Shown one piece after another: positions 53,485 through 61,634 of a stretch of 64,000 bases of DNA (position 1 is the first letter of the stretch; each line of letters opens with the position of its first letter). The stretch lies in assembly GCF_025837155.1 (NCBI RefSeq), contig NZ_CP107549.1, forward strand, positions 1,178,001 through 1,242,000, written 5' to 3'. Origin of the DNA: Pseudomonas sp. Z8(2022). Its GTDB lineage: Bacteria; Pseudomonadota; Gammaproteobacteria; Pseudomonadales; Pseudomonadaceae. Under the pieces are notes generated by a model. The model searched no databases and was not told the DNA's origin. It saw nothing but the letters and a program-made list of their open reading frames with translations. Made by a program: the position numbers and the translations under genes.

Positions 53485-53826
53485 TCAGGCTTTGGGTTTG
53501 AGTGGTTGCTGCTCGAACTTTACCCCTTCCAGACCATGAACCATCAGTGCGCGGATATTGCCGTGGTCACTGCCCTGCGGGGTGGCCAGTACGCTGCGGT
53601 AGTGTTCGCCGAAGGCACGCAGCGCTTCCTCCTTGCTCAGGCCTTCCAGCAGTGCCAGGCCCAGGGTCTTGCAGGAGCCCTCGTTGTGCCCGGCGGCGTT
53701 TTCCACGTCGCCATTGCGGAAGGCGCTGGGTTGATAGTCATAGTGCTCGGCAACGAAGGCCAGGGTTTCACTGAAGGCGTAATCGTCCTGCTGCAGACGG
53801 CTGCGCAGTTCGGTTAGAGCGGTCAT
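53485..53826 (-). CDS. HopJ-domain protein
   Basis: A 113-residue HopJ-family protein, with AFRNGDVENAAGHNEGSCKT and LGLALLEGLSKEEALRAFGE. The name comes from a P. syringae type III effector, but chromosomal members are widespread and there is no type III cluster here, so effector function should not be assumed. It overlaps the DUF1244 gene by 4 nt (ATGA) and has AAGGAA upstream. Confidence 0.85.
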   Translation of the reverse strand: MTALTELRSRLQQDDYAFSETLAFVAEHYDYQPSAFRNGDVENAAGHNEGSCKTLGLALLEGLSKEEALRAFGEHYRSVLATPQGSDHGNIRALMVHGLEGVKFEQQPLKPKA

Positions 53827-54116
53827 TCATGCTTTCCTTTTACAAAGGCGGCTTTCTGTTCGGCCGATGCTTCTTTCTGGTACCTGGCCTTCCAGTCGGC
53901 ATAGGGCATGCCGTACACGGTTTCGCGGGCCTGGTCGGCGCTGACTTCGACGCCGAGGTCATCGGCGGCTGCCTTGTACCATTTCGACAGGCAGTTGCGG
54001 CAGAAGCCGGCCAGGTTCATCAGGTCGATGTTCTGCACGTCGGGCCGGGTGCGCAGGTGCTGGACCAGGGCGCGAAAGGTTGCGGCTTCCAGTTCGAGAC
54101 GTTCTTGCTCGGTCAT
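53823..54116 (-). CDS. DUF1244 protein
   Basis: A 97-residue protein with a CxxC-like pair in GFCRNCLSKWYKAAADDLGV and the end motif YGMPYADWKARYQKEAS. It is a conserved DUF1244 protein of unknown function. It is coupled to the HopJ-domain gene by a 4-nt overlap. The ATG at 54116 is chosen inside a longer frame. Confidence 0.87.
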   Translation of the reverse strand: MTEQERLELEAATFRALVQHLRTRPDVQNIDLMNLAGFCRNCLSKWYKAAADDLGVEVSADQARETVYGMPYADWKARYQKEASAEQKAAFVKGKHE

Positions 54117-54173
54117 GGTGGGCTCTCCGGGGATGATGGCGGCGATGATAAGAGCCTCGCCGGGGAGCGACAA

Positions 54174-54189
54174 GCCGCCAGATGGCGGC
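54174..54189 (-). terminator. Weak hairpin after folX
   Basis: GCCGCCA-GA-TGGCGGC, just beyond the folX stop on the minus strand, followed by TTGTCG. Probably a weak terminator of the fol operon. Confidence 0.4.
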
Positions 54190-54191
54190 CG

Positions 54192-54563
54192 TCAGCGGTG
54201 GCCGGCGAGGGTGATGGATACCGACTCGGCGAAACGCAGGGCGTGGGGTTTGTCCACTTCGACCTCGGCGTAACGCACGGCCTGGTGAGCCATCACCAGA
54301 TCGAGGATTTCCTGGGTCAGGCGCTCGAGGAGGGCGAATCGGTTGCCTTCCACGTGGGCAATGATCGCCTTGGTGATGGTGCGGTAGTTCAGGGCGTGCT
54401 CGATGTCGTTGACCTGTACGGCGTCGACGGCCGGGTAGAGGATGGTCAGGTTGATCAGCACGTCCTGCTTGTTGTTGATCTCCTCTTCCTTGATGCCGAT
54501 ATAAGTGCGCAGGCGCAGATCCTTGACGCGGATGCGCGCCATCCCGGGTTCCAGTCGCGGCAT
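54192..54563 (-). CDS. folX: Dihydroneopterin triphosphate 2'-epimerase
   Basis: A 123-residue FolB/FolX-fold enzyme. Marks are [36 protein letters not shown] and [17 protein letters not shown]. It epimerises dihydroneopterin triphosphate to the monapterin form. With FolE and FolM it makes tetrahydromonapterin, the established cofactor of phenylalanine hydroxylase in Pseudomonas. The start overlaps the folE stop (TAATG). It is the last gene of the operon. Confidence 0.94.
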   Translation of the reverse strand: MPRLEPGMARIRVKDLRLRTYIGIKEEEINNKQDVLINLTILYPAVDAVQVNDIEHALNYRTITKAIIAHVEGNRFALLERLTQEILDLVMAHQAVRYAEVEVDKPHALRFAESVSITLAGHR

Positions 54564-55123
54564 TAGTTGTTCCGTCCGATCAATTGCAGAAATTCATGGC
54601 GAGTGTTGCAGGAGTCGCGGAACGCGCCAAGCATCACCGAGCTGCTCATCACCGAGTTCTGCTTCTCCACGCCGCGCATCATCATGCACATGTGCTTGGC
54701 CTCGATCACCACGGCGACCCCGGCGGCGTTGGTCACCTGCTGGATCGCGTCGGCGATCTGCTTGGTGAGGTTCTCCTGGATCTGCAGGCGGCGGGCGTAC
54801 ATGTCGACGATGCGCGCCACCTTGGACAGCCCGAGCACCTTGCCGGTGGGGACGTAGGCGACATGCGCCTTGCCGATGAAGGGCAGCAGGTGATGCTCGC
54901 ACAGCGAGTAGAGCTCGATGTCCTTGACGATCACCATCTCGTCATTGGCGGACTCGAACAGCGCGCCGTTGACGATCTCCTCCAGCGACTGCTGATAACC
55001 GTGGCAGAGGTACTGCATGGCCTTGGCAGCGCGTTTCGGTGTGTCGAGCAGGCCCTCGCGCTCGGGGTTTTCACCGAGGCCTTTGATGATTTCGCGGTAT
55101 TGCTGGGATAAGGGTTCGCTCAT
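54563..55123 (-). CDS. folE: GTP cyclohydrolase I
   Basis: A 186-residue cytoplasmic enzyme that converts GTP to dihydroneopterin triphosphate. The zinc and catalytic residues are visible: Cys and His in [18 protein letters not shown], and the second Cys in [28 protein letters not shown] is typical. It is the middle gene of folM-folE-folX. This copy probably feeds the monapterin branch; light-induced folE copies are known in P. putida, which fits the LOV/LitR neighbours. Confidence 0.96.
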   Translation of the reverse strand: MSEPLSQQYREIIKGLGENPEREGLLDTPKRAAKAMQYLCHGYQQSLEEIVNGALFESANDEMVIVKDIELYSLCEHHLLPFIGKAHVAYVPTGKVLGLSKVARIVDMYARRLQIQENLTKQIADAIQQVTNAAGVAVVIEAKHMCMMMRGVEKQNSVMSSSVMLGAFRDSCNTRHEFLQLIGRNN

Positions 55124-55145
55124 GGCAGTGTCCTGGGACAGTCGC

Positions 55146-55856
55146 TCACTTGAGGTGGCGGCCGCCGTTGAGGGTAAGGGTCGTTCCGGTTACGTAGGGA
55201 TTGTCCAGCAGATAGCGCAGGCTCTGATAAAAGGCCTGCGGACCGGGCTCCATGCCCAGCGCCGATTTGGCCAGAGCCCTGGCCCGATAGGCCTCGTCAT
55301 CACCCTCGTTGAACATCAGCAGCGCCGGGGCGATGGCGTTGACCTTGATGCGTGGCGCAAGGCGGGCGGCGAAAGACAAAGTCAGACTCTCCAGCCCGGC
55401 CTTGCTGGCGCAATAGGCGGGGCGATTGGCGCTGCCCTTGCGCACCACGTCGTCACTGACGTGAACAATGTCCGCCTGCGCCGACTGCAGCAGCAGTTCG
55501 CTGCAATGCAGGTTGATCAGGTAAGGGGCGAGCATGTGCACGTTGAACAGCTGGCGAAAGGCCTCGGCTTCTTCGCCCGGCGTCTCGTCCAGCCATTGCG
55601 AGGCGTTGTGCACTATTGCGCGCAGGCCGCTGCACTGTGCCCTGAGGCCGTCAATAAAGGCCAGAATCCCGCTCTCGTTACTGAAGTCGGCATGTAGGGC
55701 AATGGCGCCCCGTTCACGCAGCTGCGCAATGCTGTCGCGCTCCTCGCGGTAGCTGACGATCACCGGCTGGCCTTCGTCGAGCAGACGTTCGGCGCAGTAC
55801 AGCCCGACCCTCTGGCCGGCACCGGTGATCAGGATGGGAAAGCTGGCAGCGCTCAT
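55146..55856 (-). CDS. folM: Dihydromonapterin reductase
   Basis: A 236-residue SDR. The nucleotide site is [16 protein letters not shown] (about 10-25), and the catalytic Ser and Y-x3-K are in [20 protein letters not shown]. It reduces dihydromonapterin to tetrahydromonapterin and has some dihydrofolate reductase activity. First gene of the fol operon; upstream lie four TTGTACA repeats (55968-56127). The ATG at 55856 matches the usual FolM N-terminus. Confidence 0.93.
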   Translation of the reverse strand: MSAASFPILITGAGQRVGLYCAERLLDEGQPVIVSYREERDSIAQLRERGAIALHADFSNESGILAFIDGLRAQCSGLRAIVHNASQWLDETPGEEAEAFRQLFNVHMLAPYLINLHCSELLLQSAQADIVHVSDDVVRKGSANRPAYCASKAGLESLTLSFAARLAPRIKVNAIAPALLMFNEGDDEAYRARALAKSALGMEPGPQAFYQSLRYLLDNPYVTGTTLTLNGGRHLK

Positions 55857-55967
55857 ATGCGACCTGTGCAAACGAAAGAAAGGCCTGGCTCGTACCGCCT
55901 CGGGATACCTGACCAGTGGCAGGCGGCATTCACCAGGCCGTGGGTAAAGCTATACCAGAGCTGCAGG

Positions 55968-56127
55968 TTGTACAAGCATGTGTGTCATGTGGTTTTGCTA
56001 TCAGGTTCGGTTTCAAAGCCTATTCATTTGAGTTTTAAAGGTTTTTTCAAGATCTTTGGCGCTGGTTTGAGTTTGTACATGGCCTGTGCGTGGATTTATT
56101 TTGTACAGGTATTGATGTCTTGTACAA
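55968..56127. promoter_or_regulatory. TTGTACA repeat array upstream of the fol operon
   Basis: TTGTACA occurs at 55968, 56073, 56101 and 56120 within 160 bp. The last two are direct repeats with a 12-bp spacer (19 bp centre to centre). TGTACA is palindromic, so each copy also reads on the minus strand, the fol direction. The layout resembles operators of class II LitR regulators. The remaining 55857-56185 gap shows no gene. Confidence 0.62.
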
Positions 56128-56130
56128 CGA

Positions 56131-56156
56131 AAACGGCCAGCGAAGGCTGGCCGTTT
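56131..56156 (-). terminator. Terminator of the ABM gene
   Basis: An 11-bp stem AAACGGCCAGC / GCTGGCCGTTT with a GAAG loop. It lies about 30 bp beyond the ABM stop and separates it from the fol promoter. Confidence 0.88.
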
Positions 56157-56185
56157 CGGGAGAGAAGCAAGCTTTGTGTGCGTAC

Positions 56186-56752
56186 TCAGGATTTACCGAT
56201 ACTGGCGGCTCGCCTGCTCAGACGCTGCGGGTAGTTGCCTTGCAGCCAGGGCTCCAGCAGGCGGGTGGAGAGGGGGATGAACAGGTAGGTCATCAGTGGC
56301 GTCAGTGCCAGTGTCGACAGCAGCACGCGAGTGACCAGTGACAGGTCGCCGAGCCAGGGCCCGAAAAGCAGGTTGAAGGCCAGGGAAACCGGAAAGAACG
56401 CCAGCCAGATCGCCACGCTCTGTTTCCAGCGGGGTGGCTGGCGGTTGGCACTGCCGAACCAGGCGTCGAGCCCTACAGCGCGCTTTTCATGAGGCTGGGC
56501 GAAGAGTCCTGCGCCACGCTGTAGCCAGGCCTGGCGTGAGGCGGAATGCTCCCAGGAGGCCATGGTCTGTTCGTCGCTGAAACGGAAAACGATCTGGAAT
56601 TCATCGTCTCCGGCAGGTGGTGCCAGTACGCCGGAGCCAAGATAGCCGGGGAAGTCGGTAGCCAGGTGCTCACCTTCACGCAGCCAGGCGATGAAGTCGT
56701 GATAACGGCCGTTGGCGACGCGGCGCGCCACCATAAGGGTCACGGGGGACAT
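56186..56752 (-). CDS. Membrane-anchored antibiotic biosynthesis monooxygenase (ABM) domain protein
   Basis: A 188-residue protein. The ABM domain is at about 5-100 (VTLMVARRVANGRYHDFIAW, DEFQIVFRFSDEQTMASWEH). Two transmembrane helices follow, near 110-130 and 140-160. The substrate is unknown; ABM proteins are small heme-degrading or quinol/flavin-free oxidases. The ATG at 56752 follows GAGGAGAT. It lies between the fol operon and the LitR-like gene, and such ABM proteins occur in some light-responsive gene sets, so a role there is possible. Confidence 0.83.
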   Translation of the reverse strand: MSPVTLMVARRVANGRYHDFIAWLREGEHLATDFPGYLGSGVLAPPAGDDEFQIVFRFSDEQTMASWEHSASRQAWLQRGAGLFAQPHEKRAVGLDAWFGSANRQPPRWKQSVAIWLAFFPVSLAFNLLFGPWLGDLSLVTRVLLSTLALTPLMTYLFIPLSTRLLEPWLQGNYPQRLSRRAASIGKS

Positions 56753-57115
56753 TGTGTATCTCCTCGAATTTTGCCGTCAGCCGGGGTGTGGCATCGGCGC
56801 AACCGAACACGGGGTGGTGTGTTCGATGAAAATGCAGCAAGGATTATTCCCGTTTTGGAAAAATTAGTCAGCCCGGCCTGACGACGGGCCTCGGCTCGAG
56901 CGGCCGACGCCGCAACGTCGGCAAGATGTTCTGTCAGGGTGCGTCGGCTGTACCAGATTGGGGCGTTGGGAGCGGAACAGCTGATAGCTCTGTCCGGAAA
57001 CGGGCATCGCGAAGTCGATCAGGGACAATTATGCAATGGCGCGTCTTGTATAGTTTCTGCACAATGTGAGCTCACCGACGCTGGGGGTACAATCCCCGCT
57101 TAATTCATTGCCGTG
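56753..57115. other. 363-bp divergent region between the ABM gene and the LitR-like regulator
   Basis: Should contain both promoters. At 57046-57065 it holds TTGTATA ... TGCACAA, an imperfect relative of the TTGTACA sites. I see no coding sequence that I would support. Confidence 0.5.
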
Positions 57116-58081
57116 ATGCCTGAAGCCATGCCTGAACTCGCCTCCGTCACATCGCTCGCGTCCAGTGCTCTGAAGCAGGAAGAACTGTTCCCCATTCGCG
57201 AGGTTTCCCGTCTTACCGGGGTCAACCCGGTCACCCTGCGCGCCTGGGAGCGGCGCTATGGCCTGATCCGGCCGACGCGTACCGACAGCGGTCATCGCCT
57301 TTATTCGCAGGCCGACATCGACGCCGTGCGCAGCATTCTGGCCTGGATCGAGCGCGGCGTGGCAGTCAGCAAGGTTGGCTCTATTCTGGCCAAGAGTGCC
57401 AGTAGCCGCAGTGTCGCCAAGCCGGCCTATGACGAAGTCAGTGGTGACGACTGGAGCCAGTGGCAGGATCAACTGCGCAGTGCGCTGCAGAATTTCGACG
57501 AACCGCGTCTCGAGCGCCTGTATGGTCAGATTTTCTCCTGTTATCCGCTGCCGGTGGTATTTCAGGACATTCTCATGCCGGTCTGGCAGGAGTTGCTGCT
57601 GCGCCAGGACGAAGTGGGCCAGCGTGGCGAGTGGCTGATGTTCGACGGATTCCTGCGTGGGCGTTGCTGGCAGCGTTTGCAGCTGGGCCGAGGGGAAGGC
57701 CGGAGCCGCGTGCTGCTGGTGGCGTTACCCAGCCATTGCCGCGAACTGGAATTGCTGGTTGCGGCCTTGCTGCTCGGCAGCCCGGACATCGAGATCACGG
57801 TTATGGGGCCAGGTGTGCCGATGAGCGATCTGGCGCTGATCTGCGAGCGCATGCGTCCGCAGGCGCTGGTGTGCTTCAGCAATCAGCCGCCAGGCGAAGA
57901 GTTCCCGCGGCAATTGCTGCGTCTGGCGCTCGGTCTGGAATGTCCGGTATTGCTCGCGGGGGATAGCTCCGATCTGGCCGAGGAGAGCCTTGCCGGCTCG
58001 TCCATCGCCTGTCTGGGCAACGAGGGGCGCTTGATGCAGCGTCGTCTGCAGCAGTTCCTGGCGGGCCATCTCGACACCTGA
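57116..58081 (+). CDS. MerR family regulator, class II LitR/CarH-like
   Basis: A 321-residue regulator. The MerR helix-turn-helix (about 26-60) contains FPIREVSRLTGVNPVTLRAW and ERRYGLIRPTRTDSGHRLY. A cobalamin-binding-like helical and Rossmann part follows (about 115-315). The B12-binding signatures look absent: no W-x9-EH, and the ExHxxG position reads HCRELE. That fits class II LitR proteins, which do not bind B12 and rely on a LOV partner. A short LOV gene lies 0.7 kb away. It probably represses the fol and related genes via TTGTACA-type sites. I start at the ATG 57116; 57128 is possible. Confidence 0.82.
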   Translation: MPEAMPELASVTSLASSALKQEELFPIREVSRLTGVNPVTLRAWERRYGLIRPTRTDSGHRLYSQADIDAVRSILAWIERGVAVSKVGSILAKSASSRSVAKPAYDEVSGDDWSQWQDQLRSALQNFDEPRLERLYGQIFSCYPLPVVFQDILMPVWQELLLRQDEVGQRGEWLMFDGFLRGRCWQRLQLGRGEGRSRVLLVALPSHCRELELLVAALLLGSPDIEITVMGPGVPMSDLALICERMRPQALVCFSNQPPGEEFPRQLLRLALGLECPVLLAGDSSDLAEESLAGSSIACLGNEGRLMQRRLQQFLAGHLDT

Positions 58082-58100
58082 GAGGGCCTGCGCCACAGGC

Positions 58101-58703
58101 TCAGTCGACGGTTACGGTTTGCTGCTCGCAATGTTGATCGAACAGATACTGGCGCAAGGTCTGTTCATCCTCTGCATGCAGGGTCTGCAGGCGGTAGGCG
58201 TAACGCGTCTTGCTGACGCGTCTGGCCAGGCGCGCACGCAGTTGTACGCGCTGCTCCCTGGGCAGGAGTAGTTGCAGCAATTGATCCTTGGCTGGCGCAC
58301 CGGACTTGTCGTACTCCACCAGCATGCCGTTATTGGAAAGCTCCAGCGCCCGCAGGCCGCTGGGGCGTTCCTTGCTATCCAGCAGTGCCAGCGCCGTCGG
58401 CAGGGCCAGTCGCCACGGCCGCTCGTTCACCCCTTGCTCGAAGATCAGCGGCGCACCCAGCTCCAGGCGCGACTGGCTCTGGTCATCCTGAATCAGGCGC
58501 AAAGGGAAACTGAGGTGCTGACTGTCGCTGTGGGTGCTCAGGCTCAGATGTTCTTCATTGCCCAGGCGATTCAACAGCTCACTGAGCCTTTCGCCCAGCG
58601 CCAATTGCGGCGCAGCACTCGGGCGTCGCGTATGCGATGGCTTGGAGAGAATCTGCTGGATGAAGTCCAGCTCGTCCTGAGTCAGCAGCGGGTCGCTTTG
58701 CAT
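58101..58703 (-). CDS. Possible PilZ-domain protein
   Basis: A 200-residue cytoplasmic protein. The C-terminal half (about 110-195) looks PilZ-like, with SGLRALELSNNGMLVEYDKS, where ELSNNG approximates (D/N)xSxxG, and an RARLARRVSKTRYAYRLQ strand. The first R-x3-R motif is not clear, so c-di-GMP binding is uncertain. It lies between the LitR-like and LOV genes, convergent with the former; conserved order with folM is expected from PAO1. Confidence 0.6.
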   Translation of the reverse strand: MQSDPLLTQDELDFIQQILSKPSHTRRPSAAPQLALGERLSELLNRLGNEEHLSLSTHSDSQHLSFPLRLIQDDQSQSRLELGAPLIFEQGVNERPWRLALPTALALLDSKERPSGLRALELSNNGMLVEYDKSGAPAKDQLLQLLLPREQRVQLRARLARRVSKTRYAYRLQTLHAEDEQTLRQYLFDQHCEQQTVTVD

Positions 58704-58772
58704 TGTTTTTTTAGCACGGCAAGGGGGCTAACCCTTGTGACTGCCGTACCGGACGATAGTTTTATCCGTTCG

Positions 58773-59219
58773 TCAGCTTTTCAGCCGCGCCAGCTCGGCC
58801 TTGAGTTCGGCCACTTCGGTCTCCAGTTCGCGCACGCGCTGCTTGGCTTCGACCTGCTCGGTAACATCCTTCTGAATGCCGATGTAGTAGGTCAGCTGGT
58901 CGCTCTCGTTGTGCACCGGGGTGATCGACAGCTCGTTCCAGAACGCACTGCCATCCTTGCGATAGTTGCGGATGATCTGCCGGCAGGGCCTGCCCGCCCT
59001 GACAGCATCGCGAATGGCCTGCAGGCCGATCTGCGCGCGATCGCCTGCCTGCAGGAAGCGGCAGTCCTGGTAGAGGATATCGTCGCAGCTGTAGCCGGTC
59101 AGGCGTTCGAATGCCGCATTGGCGTAGATCAGAATATTGTCTTCGCCCTCCTGCTCGGCCACCACGATCCCGTCGTTGGAGGCGTCGACTACCAGTTGCA
59201 GCAACTTGGCATTGATCAT
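58773..59219 (-). CDS. Short LOV-domain blue-light photoreceptor
   Basis: A 148-residue short LOV protein. After an N-terminal helix (MINAKLLQLVVDASNDG), the LOV core contains NAAFERLTGYS, DCRFLQAGD with photoactive Cys53, RNYRKDGSAFWNELSITPV and YYIGIQKDVTEQV. The J-alpha and C-terminal coiled coil (VRELETEVAELKAELARLKS) drives dimerisation. It has no effector domain. It matches the P. putida SB1/SB2 LOV proteins, including the Cys53 position. In P. putida such a LOV protein acts with a class II LitR. FMN is the chromophore. The ATG at 59219 lies in a longer frame. Confidence 0.94.
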   Translation of the reverse strand: MINAKLLQLVVDASNDGIVVAEQEGEDNILIYANAAFERLTGYSCDDILYQDCRFLQAGDRAQIGLQAIRDAVRAGRPCRQIIRNYRKDGSAFWNELSITPVHNESDQLTYYIGIQKDVTEQVEAKQRVRELETEVAELKAELARLKS

Positions 59220-59322
59220 GGATTCGATATCCGCATACAGAGGTGCGCTGATTCTAAAACATCGGGTCGCACTGTCCACTTGCGGCATAATGCGCGGCGT
59301 TTTTACTGTTTCCGGAGTTGTC

Positions 59323-59772
59323 ATGAAAGTCGCCATTGTCTCGGGCTCGGTCTACGGTACGGCCGGAGAAGTCGCACGCCACGCCGAGCGTCAGCTCAAG
59401 GCCGCCGGGCTGGAGGCCTGGCACAAAGCGAACATGAGTCTCGACGAGCTGCTGGATTTCGCGCCGGATGCTCTGCTCACCGTGACCTCCACCACGGGTA
59501 TGGGTGAGCTGCCGGACAACCTGCTGCCGCTGTACAGCGAAATCCGCGACCGTCTGCCGGCCTGGGCTGGCAAACCGGCGGCAGTGCTGGCGCTGGGCGA
59601 CTCCAGCTACGACACCTTCTGCGGAGGTGGCGAGCTTATCCGCGAGCTTTATGCCGAGCTGGGTCTGCGTGAGGTGGTCGAGATGCTGCGCCTGGACTCC
59701 AGCGAAACCGTGACCCCGGAGACGGATGCCGAGCCCTGGCTGCAAGCCTTCGCGGCGGCGCTGAAGGGCTGA
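59323..59772 (+). CDS. Flavodoxin domain protein (MioC-like)
   Basis: A 149-residue flavodoxin-like protein. The FMN phosphate loop is SGSVYGTAGEVARH (about 8-21). The isoalloxazine-contacting loops TVTSTTGMGELPDN and LALGDSSYDTFCGGGEL are present. It probably carries electrons in the cytoplasm. It diverges from the LOV gene by about 100 bp, with GGAG 6 nt before the ATG at 59323. The partner is unknown. Confidence 0.9.
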   Translation: MKVAIVSGSVYGTAGEVARHAERQLKAAGLEAWHKANMSLDELLDFAPDALLTVTSTTGMGELPDNLLPLYSEIRDRLPAWAGKPAAVLALGDSSYDTFCGGGELIRELYAELGLREVVEMLRLDSSETVTPETDAEPWLQAFAAALKG

Positions 59773-59811
59773 CCTGCACTGGCGGGCGCGTCAGCCCGGA
59801 GCTGGCGTGGC

Positions 59812-59844
59812 CGCGATAAGGGCGGCGAATATGTCCTTATCGCG
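59812..59844. other. 10-bp inverted repeat before the aldolase gene
   Basis: CGCGATAAGG (59812-59821) and CCTTATCGCG (59835-59844), a perfect 10-bp inverted repeat with a 13-nt loop, 124 bp before the aldolase start. No T-tract follows. It may be a weak terminator of the flavodoxin gene or an operator. Confidence 0.4.
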
Positions 59845-59967
59845 CCGCGGCGTGACAGCGTCGTGACTCGCAAAGCCATCAAGATGGCTGCCAGGGCAAC
59901 TACCGCCGTGCAGGCGCATGGCTAGACTGCGGACACCACCGATCAACAAGAACATCGAGGTGTCGCC

Positions 59968-60744
59968 GTGAATGCTCCGCTGAAACTCCCTGCCGTGAAG
60001 AATCAGGTATCCGAAGCCGAATGGCGTACCCGCGTCGATCTCGCGGCCTGCTACAGGCTGATCGCGCTCTACGGTTGGGATGACCTGATCTTCACCCATA
60101 TTTCTGCCAAGGTGCCGGGGACCGAAGATTTCCTCATCAACCCCTATGGCCTGATGTTTCACGAGATCACCGCGTCGAGTCTGGTCAAGGTCGATCTGGC
60201 GGGCAACAAGCTGATGGACAGCCCGTTCGACATCAACCCTGCCGGTTACACCATCCACAGTGCGGTACACGAGGTGCGCCACGACGTGGGCTGCGTGCTG
60301 CACATCCACACCCCGGCGGGGATTGCCGTGTCGGCGCAGAAGCAGGGGCTGCTGCCGCTGTCGCAGCAGTCGCTGTTCGTCCTCGCCAGCCTGGCCTACC
60401 ACGGCTATGAAGGGGTGGCGCTGAACCATGACGAGAAGGCGCGGCTGCAGGCAGACCTGGGCGACAAGAACTTCATGATCCTGCCCAACCATGGCCTGCT
60501 CACGGCTTTCGGCAGCATCGCCGACGCCTTCCTCGGCATGTTCACCCTGCAGCGGGCCTGCGAGATCCAGGTCATGGCGCAGAGCGGCGGTGCCGAGCTG
60601 ATCCATATTCCGCAGCAGATTCTCGACGGTGCACGGGCGATGATCGCCGGCGTGATGAAAACGCCGCAGGGCATGGGCGGCTCGCTGCCCTGGCCGGCGC
60701 TGCTGCGCAAGCTGGACCAGCAGATGCCGGGTTACGACCAGTGA
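59968..60744 (+). CDS. Class II aldolase/adducin family protein
   Basis: A 258-residue protein of the class II aldolase fold. The metal-binding His residues are visible in VLHIHTPAGIAV and the third in ILPNHGLLTAF. The ENLSV-like start YGWDDLIFTHISAKVPG is typical. It may act on a sugar or aldol substrate, but members of this branch (adducin-like) are often of unknown activity. It begins with GTG at 59968 after GAGG, overlaps the hydrolase by 4 nt, and its leader has AACAAGAACA, a possible Crc motif. Confidence 0.88.
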   Translation: MNAPLKLPAVKNQVSEAEWRTRVDLAACYRLIALYGWDDLIFTHISAKVPGTEDFLINPYGLMFHEITASSLVKVDLAGNKLMDSPFDINPAGYTIHSAVHEVRHDVGCVLHIHTPAGIAVSAQKQGLLPLSQQSLFVLASLAYHGYEGVALNHDEKARLQADLGDKNFMILPNHGLLTAFGSIADAFLGMFTLQRACEIQVMAQSGGAELIHIPQQILDGARAMIAGVMKTPQGMGGSLPWPALLRKLDQQMPGYDQ

Positions 60745-61634
60745 GTGGGCTGCCAGGCATCGCTCTGGATGAATGGCGCGCGCAAGGCCAGACGCTGGAC
60801 TTTCGCGGTCACGCGATCCGTTACTGGATCGCCGGTGACCCGGCGGCCGAGCCACTGCTGCTGATTCATGGCTTTCCCAGCGCCAGTTGGGACTGGCATC
60901 GCCTGTGGGCGCCGCTGGCCGAGCGTTATCGGTTGATCGCTTGCGACATGCTCGGTTTCGGCTACTCGGCCAAGCCGCGCGGCCATGCCTACAGCCTGCT
61001 GGAGCAGGCCGATCTGCAACAGCTGCTGCTGGCGCATATTGACGAACAGCGCCCGTTGCACGTGCTGGCCCATGACTATGGCGACAGCGTGGCGCAGGAG
61101 CTGATCGCCCGGCATCAGGACGGGCACCTGCAACTGGCCAGTTGCGTGTTCCTCAATGGCGGTCTGTTCCCCGAAACCCACCATCCGGTGCGCGTACAGA
61201 AGCTGCTGCTCGGTCCTCTCGGGCCGTTGATCGGCCGGCTGTTCTCGCGGCGCAAGCTGGAGCAGGGTTTCTCGCGCATCTTCGGCCCAGGCACCCAGGC
61301 CAGCGCCGCCGAGCTGGATGCACTCTGGCAACTGGTGGCCTGCAACAACGGCCCGGCCGTCATGCATCGGCTGATTCGCTACATGCCCGAGCGGCGCCAG
61401 CAACGGCAGCGCTGGGTCACTGCCATGCAGGCGACTGACGTGCCGATGCGGGTGATCGATGGTGCCTTCGACCCTATTTCCGGTGCGCACATGGTGGCGC
61501 GCTATCGGGAGCTGATCGCCGACGCGGACACCGTTCTGCTTGAGGGTATCGGTCACTATCCACAACTCGAGGCCCCGGCTGCGGTGCTCGAGCACTATTT
61601 GCAGTTTCGTGATGCAAGGAGCTCACATGCGTAG
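60741..61634 (+). CDS. Alpha/beta hydrolase, epoxide hydrolase/MEST-like
   Basis: A 297-residue alpha/beta hydrolase. The oxyanion motif is HGFPSASWDW and the nucleophile is Asp112 in LAHDYGDSVAQEL, as in epoxide hydrolases and haloalkane dehalogenases. The general base His is in IGHYPQLEAP. The GTG at 60741 overlaps the aldolase stop (GTGA). Members of this branch have broad or unknown substrates. It overlaps the DUF1569 gene by 8 nt. Confidence 0.88.
   Translation: MSGLPGIALDEWRAQGQTLDFRGHAIRYWIAGDPAAEPLLLIHGFPSASWDWHRLWAPLAERYRLIACDMLGFGYSAKPRGHAYSLLEQADLQQLLLAHIDEQRPLHVLAHDYGDSVAQELIARHQDGHLQLASCVFLNGGLFPETHHPVRVQKLLLGPLGPLIGRLFSRRKLEQGFSRIFGPGTQASAAELDALWQLVACNNGPAVMHRLIRYMPERRQQRQRWVTAMQATDVPMRVIDGAFDPISGAHMVARYRELIADADTVLLEGIGHYPQLEAPAAVLEHYLQFRDARSSHA

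Noticed and set aside
53485..53826. A type III effector (HopJ)
   Set aside because: There is no type III secretion gene nearby and the domain is widespread in chromosomes; only the family name points to an effector.
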